From: Campylobacteraceae bacterium
GTDB taxonomy: Bacteria; Campylobacterota; Campylobacteria; Campylobacterales; Sulfurospirillaceae
DNA length: 20,454 bases
Direction of reading: 5' to 3'
Assembly (NCBI GenBank): GCA_027013265.1
Contig: JALUXQ010000032.1
Location: forward strand, 1 to 20,454
Shown here: in pieces, positions 14,379 through 20,454 of the stretch
Position numbering within the stretch: position 1 is the first letter of the stretch
Layout of the letters: each line of letters starts with the position of its first letter
Made by a program: the position numbers and the translations under genes
Notes under the pieces: model-generated
Seen by the model: only the letters and a program-made list of their open reading frames with translations
The model's database searches: none
Told to the model about the DNA's origin: nothing

Positions 14379-15446
14379 TTACTCTTCTAAAGTATCAGAA
14401 AATTCACCTATCATATAAGGCTCTAATTTTTTTCCAGTTTTAGGTAAGACTTCCAATGCACCAGAGAGAGTCTCTTCTATGCTATAGTTTGGATCTATCG
14501 GCATAATTCCTAGCTCTATGTCTGTCTCAAACTCTTTTTCTCCTATAAAAAAACTTGTCGCATATATCAAATCTGCTATACGCTCACTAGCCTTTTGGGC
14601 ACTGTTTAAATCGGTATGTTTCATAATCATAGTAAATATACCATTTCCAAAGTGAGCCACAACATCGCTTCTTCGAGAGGTTTTTAAGAGTAGTTTGGCA
14701 ATATTTCTGCTAAGCATCTCTCTCTCTTTTGAGTTTACAACCTTATCCAACACACTATCTTTAATTTTGACCATCAAAACTGAGCTTTTGTGGTTGTATT
14801 GTTTTACAGAGTTGAGCTCTTTTTGCATTGTAACAAGAAGATATTTTTTATTATATACTCCGTATCTTGCATCAAAAATAGCCTCATCTTCGACATCTTT
14901 GAGTATCTCAACAGTTTTATCATAGTGTGATTTTAGAGTTCCCATCTGTTTTTGTGTAAGATTTGATAGTTTCTCTAAGTCCTCATTGAGTGCAACCAAA
15001 ACATTTTCAACACTTAATTGGTTTGAGCTAGAAGAGAGCTCACTCGTTCTTTTTTTGACTATTTGCCTCATGACACTCAGGTTTTTATATACAGTAGAAA
15101 CAATCTTTACTATGCTTTTTACTTGAGTAAAACCCTCTCTTATCTCTCTTTCCATTTTAGCTCTGTATTCATTACTGTTGACATCATCTATCTCCAAGTA
15201 CTCATTTATCTTTTTTCTAAAAGATAGGGGTTTGTTTTCTAAAAGTTTTTCAAAATAGATTTGAAAGTTATTTGGGGTAGGGGGAACATTATCGTCTATT
15301 ATGTTTTTTAAAACAAGTTGGGAGAATTTTTCAAATTCGCTGTTTTCATTTTTCTTGGCAACTGGTGTTTCTTTACCTTTAGACTCCTCTTTTCTCTTTG
15401 AGACAGAAGATTTACCCTTTATTTTATGCATATCTAAACGAACCAT
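14379..15446 (-). CDS. Degenerate-GGDEF domain protein, probably non-catalytic
   Basis: This 355-residue cytoplasmic protein has a very basic, low-complexity start (about 1-35), a helical region with likely coiled coil (about 95-190) and a C-terminal GGDEF-like domain (about 188-345; FDARYGVYNKKYL corresponds to the family's D-LTGL-N-R segment). The signature is GNGIF (267-271) in place of GG(D/E)EF, so the catalytic acidic residue is Gly and cyclase activity is unlikely. Five residues upstream the I-site pattern RxxD (R258-D261) is kept with normal spacing. There is no transmembrane segment or receiver domain. The ATG at 15446 has AGGGGGA upstream; the clpP stop is 15 nt before it. Its place inside a protein-quality operon suggests a role coupled to those genes, but function is unknown. 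It may bind c-di-GMP without making it. Confidence 0.8.
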   Translation of the reverse strand: MVRLDMHKIKGKSSVSKRKEESKGKETPVAKKNENSEFEKFSQLVLKNIIDDNVPPTPNNFQIYFEKLLENKPLSFRKKINEYLEIDDVNSNEYRAKMEREIREGFTQVKSIVKIVSTVYKNLSVMRQIVKKRTSELSSSSNQLSVENVLVALNEDLEKLSNLTQKQMGTLKSHYDKTVEILKDVEDEAIFDARYGVYNKKYLLVTMQKELNSVKQYNHKSSVLMVKIKDSVLDKVVNSKEREMLSRNIAKLLLKTSRRSDVVAHFGNGIFTMIMKHTDLNSAQKASERIADLIYATSFFIGEKEFETDIELGIMPIDPNYSIEETLSGALEVLPKTGKKLEPYMIGEFSDTLEE

Positions 15447-15461
15447 TAAATCCCCCTGTTT

Positions 15462-16049
15462 TTATTTAAAACTTTTTTCCAAAACTTTATCTATAAGACC
15501 ATACTCAACAGACTCAGCTGCACTCATAAAAAAGTCTCTCTCTGTATCTTTGACAATTTTTGAGAGTTTTTTGCCACAGTTTTTTGCCAATATGTTATTT
15601 AAAAGCTCTTTTAATCTCAAAATCTCTTTTGCTTGTATCTCTATATCAGTCGCTTGTCCTTGAGCTCCACCTAGTGGCTGGTGTATCATGATTCTAGAGT
15701 TTGGTAAAGAGTATCTTTTACCTTTTGCACCACAGCTCAGCAAAAACGCGCCCATAGATGCTGCTTGTCCTATGCAGATAGTGCTGATATCTGGTCTTAT
15801 GTAGTTCATAGTGTCATATATGCTAAAACCACTTGTTATGACACCACCTGGAGAGTTTATATATAGGTATATATCCTTTTCAGGGTCTTCAGCTTCTAAA
15901 AATAGAAGTTGGGCAACGATTGATGATGCAACTGCATCATTTATCTCGCCACTTAGCATGATAATTCTGTCTTTTAACAGCCTTGAATATATATCATAAC
16001 TTCTCTCGCCTCTGCCTGTTTTTTCAACAACTACTGGAACATAGCTCAT
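15462..16049 (-). CDS. clpP: ATP-dependent Clp protease proteolytic subunit
   Basis: This 195-residue serine protease subunit forms the 14-subunit chamber that works with ClpX or ClpA. The triad is complete: S98 in GQAASMGAFLL, H123 in MIHQPLGGAQGQ, D172 in TERDFFMSAAE. YINSPGGVITSG is the substrate-binding strand. Length is normal, with a short propeptide region (VEKTGRGERSYDIYSRLL). Its ATG overlaps the tig stop by 1 nt (TAATG). The tig-clpP order is shared with many bacteria. Confidence 0.97.
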   Translation of the reverse strand: MSYVPVVVEKTGRGERSYDIYSRLLKDRIIMLSGEINDAVASSIVAQLLFLEAEDPEKDIYLYINSPGGVITSGFSIYDTMNYIRPDISTICIGQAASMGAFLLSCGAKGKRYSLPNSRIMIHQPLGGAQGQATDIEIQAKEILRLKELLNNILAKNCGKKLSKIVKDTERDFFMSAAESVEYGLIDKVLEKSFK

Positions 16050-17362
16050 TATTTATCTTTTACCTTTTTAGTATCTTTTGTGAAGAGTTTTGTAAAAAGC
16101 CTATCTTCAACAACTGACATTTTGATAGCAGGAAGAAGACCTTGTTTTTCGTAATATTCAAAATACTTTTCAGGGTCTTGACCTTGTTGCATTGCTTCAA
16201 AATATATCATCTGTGTCACCTCTTGGTCATCGACACTTATCTCCTCTTTTTTTGCCAATTCATCTACAATAAATGTCAACTTTACACTATCTCTTGCTTC
16301 ATCGGCAAATTCAGCTCTCTTCTCTTCTATCTTCTTTGGATTTTCAGAGTACTCTTTTATCTCCTCTTCGCTCATCTTTGAAAAGATATTTCGCACCTGC
16401 ATATCTATCTCTTGGTTAACTATATTTTCAGGAAGATCAAAATCTATCTCTTTTAAAATTTTCTCTATATATTTTGGCTTAACCTCTTCATTGAAAATTA
16501 TATGAAGTTTTTCATTTTTCAACTCTTCTTTGACCTGATCTTCAAGTATTTTAAGAGTTGGTTTTTCGACACCAGGAAGTAGTTTTTTAAGAGTATCATT
16601 ATCAGGAGTCTCTAAAATATCTTTAACCTCTATTTTATGAAGTTTTACTTTGAAAACCACATCTTTACCCGCTAATTCTTGATTATTATACTCTTTTGGA
16701 AATGAGGTCTTCACATCTCTCTCTTCTCCAACTTTCATACCAATCAAACCATCTTCAAATCCTGGTATAAACGAACCACTTCCTATCTCAAGTAGATATG
16801 CCTCTGCCTTTCCGCCAGGAAAACTCTCTCCATCTATAAAGCCCTCAAAATCAATCTGTGCAAAATCGCCATTTTCAACTGCTCTTTTCTCTGTTATAAC
16901 TCTCATAGATGCTGCTGATTTCAGTATCTCTTTAATTCTACTTTCAACATCTTTTTTCATAATTCTTGGTGTTTTATACTCAGGAACCAACTCTTTGTAT
17001 CCTGTCACATCAATGGTTGGTTTAAAAGATACCTTTACTTCAACTTCCAATCCATCATCAACTCTATCAAATTTAGAAATCTGCGGTTCTCCTACGACTT
17101 CCTCAAAATTTGTATCTAATTGCTTCAATGCTTCATCAAATAACTCTTTTAGTACCTCTTGTTCAGCGTCTTGTTTTATCTGGTCTTTATGTCTAGCTTT
17201 TACCACATGTACTGGAACTTTTCCTGGTCTAAAACCATCAACTTTCATGCTCTTGGCAGCTTTTGCTGCTATCTTGTCCTCTTTTTTGCCTAATGTTGCA
17301 GCAGATATCTTTGCATCAACAACTGCATTTGCACTATCAACCTTCTTCGCGTTAATTTGCAT
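16049..17362 (-). CDS. tig: Trigger factor, ribosome-associated chaperone and prolyl isomerase
   Basis: This 437-residue chaperone meets nascent chains at the ribosome exit. The N-terminal domain has the L23-docking loop GFRPGKVP (43-50). The FKBP-type isomerase domain spans about residues 165-246 (GDFAQIDFEGFIDGESFPGG, PGFEDGLIGMKVGE, LAGKDVVFKVKLHKI). The rest is the helical C-terminal cradle, ending in a lysine-rich tail. The ATG at 17362 follows AAGGGA. It is the first gene of the seven-gene operon reaching purN, and its leader lies in one arm of the 28-bp inverted repeat shared with folE. Confidence 0.97.
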   Translation of the reverse strand: MQINAKKVDSANAVVDAKISAATLGKKEDKIAAKAAKSMKVDGFRPGKVPVHVVKARHKDQIKQDAEQEVLKELFDEALKQLDTNFEEVVGEPQISKFDRVDDGLEVEVKVSFKPTIDVTGYKELVPEYKTPRIMKKDVESRIKEILKSAASMRVITEKRAVENGDFAQIDFEGFIDGESFPGGKAEAYLLEIGSGSFIPGFEDGLIGMKVGEERDVKTSFPKEYNNQELAGKDVVFKVKLHKIEVKDILETPDNDTLKKLLPGVEKPTLKILEDQVKEELKNEKLHIIFNEEVKPKYIEKILKEIDFDLPENIVNQEIDMQVRNIFSKMSEEEIKEYSENPKKIEEKRAEFADEARDSVKLTFIVDELAKKEEISVDDQEVTQMIYFEAMQQGQDPEKYFEYYEKQGLLPAIKMSVVEDRLFTKLFTKDTKKVKDK

Positions 17363-17382
17363 ATATTCCCTTTAAAATAAAA

Positions 17383-17476
17383 TTTTTTATTAATATACCC
17401 AATTTTTACTTTATAATCCATATATACCGCATACTTTAGCTCTCAATTAGTAAAAATTGGGTATATTAATAAAAAA
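17383..17476. repeat. Perfect 28-bp inverted repeat forming the tig / folE divergent promoter region
   Basis: The arms at 17383-17410 and 17449-17476 are identical inverted copies over 28 bp, separated by 38 nt. Reading outwards toward either gene, each arm contains ATTGGGTATATTAATAAA, so tig and folE have the same candidate -10 (TATATT preceded by GGG) and the same following bases. The spacer also carries TATAAT on the plus strand (17412-17417). The repeat is therefore either a duplicated mirror-image promoter or a binding site for a symmetric regulator. After the arms the two leaders diverge. Confidence 0.85.
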
Positions 17477-17495
17477 ATTACTCGGGATAAGTTTT

Positions 17496-18071
17496 ATGCA
17501 AAAAGAGAGAGAGTTTGAAAATTTAGTAAAAAGAATGTTAGAGTTGCTAGGAGAAGATACAAATAGAGAGGGTTTGCTTAAAACTCCAAAAAGAGTCTTT
17601 AAGTCATTTGAATTTATGACACAAGGTTACCAGCAAGACCCTAAAAAAGTACTAAATGATGCTCTTTTTGAGAGTGATAATTCTCAGATGGTTCTTATCA
17701 AAGATATAGAGTTTTATTCGATGTGTGAACACCACCTGCTACCTATCATTGGTAGGGCTCATGTCGCCTATATACCAGATGGAAAAGTTGTAGGACTCTC
17801 AAAGATACCAAGAATGGTAGATATATTTGCTAGAAGACTACAGATACAAGAGCAGTTGACAGAGCAGATAGCAGAGGCTATTCATGAAGTCATAGCTCCA
17901 AAAGGTGTAGGTGTAGTTGTTCAGGCAAGACACATGTGTATGGAGATGAGAGGAGTTCAAAAAACTCACTCAAATACCACAACATCTTCACTCAAAGGGC
18001 TCTTTCTGAAGTCAAATACAAGAAAAGAGTTTTTTGATATCATTAACGCTCCGCAGGCCACTAGATTCTAA
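17496..18071 (+). CDS. folE: GTP cyclohydrolase I (FolE1)
   Basis: This 191-residue zinc enzyme makes 7,8-dihydroneopterin triphosphate from GTP, the first step to folate (and to queuosine in many bacteria). Zinc ligands are C77 and H80 in SMCEHHLLP and C148 in ARHMCMEMRG; VGLSKIPRMVDIFARR and KTHSNTTTSS are the other family signatures. I start at the ATG at 17496, 8 nt after GGGA; an upstream in-frame TTG at 17457 would lie inside the inverted repeat arm and add a non-homologous leader. Its stop overlaps the fliI start (TAATG). The folate it leads to feeds PurN and Def substrates encoded across the divergent promoter, though this link may be chance. Confidence 0.97.
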   Translation: MQKEREFENLVKRMLELLGEDTNREGLLKTPKRVFKSFEFMTQGYQQDPKKVLNDALFESDNSQMVLIKDIEFYSMCEHHLLPIIGRAHVAYIPDGKVVGLSKIPRMVDIFARRLQIQEQLTEQIAEAIHEVIAPKGVGVVVQARHMCMEMRGVQKTHSNTTTSSLKGLFLKSNTRKEFFDIINAPQATRF

Positions 18072-19375
18072 TGCCGATAAAAAAACTCAGATATAAATTA
18101 GACAATGAGAAGCTTTCACCGCTTTTTGGTGTGATAAAAAAGGTAAGTTCAAACAAAATAGAGGCAAATGGGCTAAATCCAAGTATCGGCGATATAGTTA
18201 AAATCATCTCAAGAGACAATGGTAAAAATGAACTTGGAATGGTCACAGAGATAGACCAAAACTCATTTTTTATCTCGCCTTTTGGTTTTGTAGAAGGGTT
18301 TAAGATAGGTGATAAGATATTTATCAATGACCAAGGTATGATGATTCCTGTAGGAGATGGGCTTTTAGGAAGAGTAGTAGATCCCTTTATGCGACCAAAA
18401 GACGGCAAAGGGGAGATAGAGAGCACAGTAAGTGCTCCAATCATGAAGCCTCCACTTGATGCCATGAAGAGAGGTTTGATAAGTGAGCCATTTGGTGTTG
18501 GAGTAAAGACGATAGATGGTTTGCTCACATGTGGAAAAGGTCAAAAATTAGGTATATTTGCAGGAAGCGGAGTCGGAAAATCTACACTTATGGGCATGAT
18601 AGTACAAGGCTCAAGCGCAACCATAAAAGTGGTGGCGCTCATAGGTGAAAGAGGTAGAGAAGTACCGGAATTTATACAAAAAAATCTTGGCGGAGATTTG
18701 AGCAATACAGTCATAATCGTAGCTACTAGTGATGACTCGCCTTTGATGAGAAAGTATGGTGCATTTTGTGCCATGAGTGTGGCAGAGTATTTTAAAAGCC
18801 AAGGCAATGATGTGCTTTTTATGATGGACTCTATCACAAGATTTGCTATGGCTCAAAGAGAGATAGGACTTGCCCTTGGTGAACCTCCTACATCAAAAGG
18901 GTATCCACCTTCAGTTTTGACGCTTCTGCCTCAACTGATGGAAAGAGCTGGAAAAGAGGAGGGTAAAGGCTCTATCACGGCATTTTTTACAGTTCTTGTA
19001 GAAGGTGATGATTTGAGCGATCCGATAGCAGACCAATCAAGAAGCATACTTGACGGTCATATTGTACTCTCAAGAGAGCTTACAGATTTTGGAATTTATC
19101 CACCTATTAGCATACAAAACAGTGCTTCAAGGGTTATGGGAGATGTCATAAAGGACGAACATAAAAAACTGGCCATGAAGTTTAAGAGATTGAGTTCAAT
19201 TCTTAAAGAAAATGAGATACTTGTAAGAATTGGTGCGTATGAAAAAGGCAATGACAAAGAGTTGGATGAAGCGATTTTGAGAAAAGAAAAGATGAGTGAG
19301 TTTTTGCAACAAAGTCCCGAAGAAATCGTTAGCCTAGAAGATACTATTGCTAAATTGAAAGAGGTTCTTAGCTGA
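18071..19375 (+). CDS. fliI: Flagellum-specific ATPase of the type III export apparatus
   Basis: This 434-residue ATPase forms a hexamer at the base of the flagellar export gate and loads rod, hook and filament subunits. It has the F1-ATPase-like N-terminal barrel, VGDGLLGRVVDPF, Walker A AGSGVGKST (K170), the GERGREV loop, Walker B LFMMDS (D253), and the signature SRSILDGHIVLSREL with the YPPISIQNSASRVM stretch. Those last features separate it from F1 beta. Its GTP-cyclohydrolase neighbour upstream overlaps by one base, so it is co-expressed with folE and is not in a large flagellar cluster here, as is usual in Campylobacterota. No truncation seen. Confidence 0.96.
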   Translation: MPIKKLRYKLDNEKLSPLFGVIKKVSSNKIEANGLNPSIGDIVKIISRDNGKNELGMVTEIDQNSFFISPFGFVEGFKIGDKIFINDQGMMIPVGDGLLGRVVDPFMRPKDGKGEIESTVSAPIMKPPLDAMKRGLISEPFGVGVKTIDGLLTCGKGQKLGIFAGSGVGKSTLMGMIVQGSSATIKVVALIGERGREVPEFIQKNLGGDLSNTVIIVATSDDSPLMRKYGAFCAMSVAEYFKSQGNDVLFMMDSITRFAMAQREIGLALGEPPTSKGYPPSVLTLLPQLMERAGKEEGKGSITAFFTVLVEGDDLSDPIADQSRSILDGHIVLSRELTDFGIYPPISIQNSASRVMGDVIKDEHKKLAMKFKRLSSILKENEILVRIGAYEKGNDKELDEAILRKEKMSEFLQQSPEEIVSLEDTIAKLKEVLS

Positions 19376-19447
19376 TAACAGTTTTTAGACACACTTTTTA
19401 ATCTTTTTTTAATGATAAAGATAATAGTATGCGAACAAAGAAACAAT

Positions 19448-19466
19448 TAGGACAAATTGAGTCCTA
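19448..19466 (+). other. Small hairpin in the leader of the cysteine desulfurase gene
   Basis: TAGGAC (19448-19453), a 7-nt loop and GTCCTA (19461-19466) form a 6-bp stem, 9 nt before the GGAG ribosome site. It could be the tail terminator of fliI or a leader structure. GATAAT at 19420-19425 is a possible -10 for the downstream gene, with no good -35. Confidence 0.4.
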
Positions 19467-19484
19467 TTTAATAATGGAGATTTA

Positions 19485-20454
19485 ATGAGAGTTTATTTAG
19501 ACAATAACGCTACAACTATAGTTGACCCTATAGTTTTTGAAGAGATGGTGCCGTATTTTTGTCAAATGTATGGCAATCCAAATTCACTTCATGAGTTTGG
19601 CAGTGAAACACATCCTGCCTTAAGATGTGCTATGGATAGACTGTATGCTGGAATCGGTGCAGGTGACAATGACGATGTAGTCGTTACTTCTTGTGCTACT
19701 GAAAGTATAAACTGGGTCTTAAAAGGCATATATTTTGACCATATAAAAGATGGTGATAAAAACCATATAATCACAAGCGAAGTGGAACATCCAGCAGTCA
19801 TAGCCGCTTGTAAATTTTTGGAAACACTAGGTGTTGAGGTGACTTATTTGCCTGTAAATAGCGATGGTGTTATAGAAGTTGAAACACTAGAGAAGAGCAT
19901 CACAGATAAGACTGCCTTGGTTTCAATCATGTGGGCAAACAATGAAACAGGCATGATATTTCCTATAAAAGAGATTGGCGAGATTTGCAAAAAGCATGGC
20001 GTTCTTTTTCATACAGATGCGACTCAAGCCATCGGAAAAGTTCCTGTTGATGTTGTTGCAAATCATGTTGATTATATGAGTTTTTCTGCTCATAAATTCC
20101 ATGGACCAAAAGGTGTAGGCGGACTCTTTATAAAAGAGGGGAAAGTTATCACTAGCTTACTGCATGGTGGCGAGCACATGGGAGGCTTGAGAAGTGGAAC
20201 TCTAAATGTTGCAGGAATTGTTGGTATGGGAAAAGCGATGGAGCTTGCAGTTGAGAATTTAGATTTTGAAAAAAGCAATGTCAAGAGACTCAGAAACAGA
20301 CTAGAAGACGAGTTGCTAAAAATTCCTGGTACTTTTGTAGTTGGAGCTAAAGATCAAAGAACACCAAATACTATACTTATAAGCGTAAAGGGTATAGAGG
20401 GGGAAGCAATGCTTTGGGATTTAAACAAAGCAGGTATCGGAGCGAGTACAGGAA
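19485..20454 (+). CDS. nifS: NifS-type cysteine desulfurase, N-terminal part (runs off right edge)
   Basis: 323 residues are present, without a stop. This PLP enzyme takes sulfur from cysteine for Fe-S cluster assembly. It begins MRVYLDNNATTIVDP; PLP contacts are H102 in SEVEHPAV, D178 in FHTDATQAIGK and the Schiff-base lysine K204 in FSAHKFHGPKG; RSGTLNVAGIVG is also typical. The window ends in NKAGIGASTG, just before the SACSSG-like segment where the catalytic cysteine is expected, so activity cannot be checked. GGAG is 5 nt upstream of the ATG at 19485. In Helicobacter and Campylobacter the NifS-type enzyme is the main housekeeping one, often followed by NifU; here that gene would lie outside the window. 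No nitrogen-fixation genes are seen, so the name does not imply fixation. Confidence 0.95.
   Translation, partial: MRVYLDNNATTIVDPIVFEEMVPYFCQMYGNPNSLHEFGSETHPALRCAMDRLYAGIGAGDNDDVVVTSCATESINWVLKGIYFDHIKDGDKNHIITSEVEHPAVIAACKFLETLGVEVTYLPVNSDGVIEVETLEKSITDKTALVSIMWANNETGMIFPIKEIGEICKKHGVLFHTDATQAIGKVPVDVVANHVDYMSFSAHKFHGPKGVGGLFIKEGKVITSLLHGGEHMGGLRSGTLNVAGIVGMGKAMELAVENLDFEKSNVKRLRNRLEDELLKIPGTFVVGAKDQRTPNTILISVKGIEGEAMLWDLNKAGIGASTG

Noticed and set aside
17411..17448. Invertible promoter switch between the 28-bp arms, stated as a firm call
   Set aside because: There is no site-specific recombinase gene in the window and 38 bp is very short for such a switch. Kept only as a testable alternative in the findings.
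17457..17495. Longer N-terminus for folE from a TTG inside the inverted repeat
   Set aside because: The added 13 residues are encoded by the repeat arm and the family N-terminus fits MQKEREFENL at 17496 with a GGGA site upstream.

Overview
The window looks like ordinary chromosome from a Campylobacterota (formerly Epsilonproteobacteria) bacterium, most likely Sulfurimonas or a close relative. Four things point there: low GC content; the order folE | tig-clpP-def-comM, which from memory resembles Campylobacter and Helicobacter; a desulforubrerythrin of the Campylobacter Rrc type; and promoters with a strong TATAAT but a variable -35. The genus is inference. I found no phage, insertion sequence, CRISPR array, plasmid function or obvious defence system.

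Positions 1-4640. A partial low-molecular-weight arsenate reductase and arsR run leftwards and share an AT-rich, palindrome-filled region with a divergent desulforubrerythrin gene, which has a perfect consensus promoter. Then come amt and glnK (ammonium uptake and its PII regulator, minus strand, separated by a strong hairpin), an exported cyclophilin, a zinc-ribbon methyltransferase on the plus strand, and a small periplasmic c-type cytochrome that overlaps the methyltransferase tail to tail.

Positions 4817-9672. A siroheme nitrite reductase (nirA) and a formate/nitrite-type channel are divergent and have mirror-image -10 elements, so they form a nitrite uptake and assimilation pair. Together with amt/glnK this makes the left half rich in nitrogen-assimilation genes. 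NirA carries a C-terminal extension of about 115 residues that resembles the end of a protein-kinase C-lobe. A LysR regulator and a YeiH-family membrane protein follow as a divergent pair.

Positions 9771-10351. Five tRNA genes on the minus strand, in transcription order Pro(UGG), His(GUG), Arg(UCG), Arg(UCU), Leu(UAG), are driven by a near-consensus promoter that lies inside a 9-bp-arm inverted repeat just behind purN.

Positions 10375-17362. A tightly packed minus-strand operon: tig, clpP, a degenerate-GGDEF gene, def, comM, nnr, purN. Junctions are 1-4 nt overlaps or gaps of 15 nt or less. It joins nascent-chain folding (Tig), N-terminal deformylation (Def) and proteolysis (ClpP) with a probable non-catalytic c-di-GMP-type protein, a DNA-uptake helicase, NAD(P)HX repair and purine synthesis.

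Positions 17383-20454. tig and folE diverge across a perfect 28-bp inverted repeat. folE overlaps fliI by one base, and a NifS-type cysteine desulfurase runs off the right edge just before its catalytic cysteine would be expected.

The observations most worth a second look are the 28-bp repeat between tig and folE, the kinase-like tail of NirA, and the GGDEF protein that keeps an I-site but has lost its active site. None amounts to a demonstrated new system.
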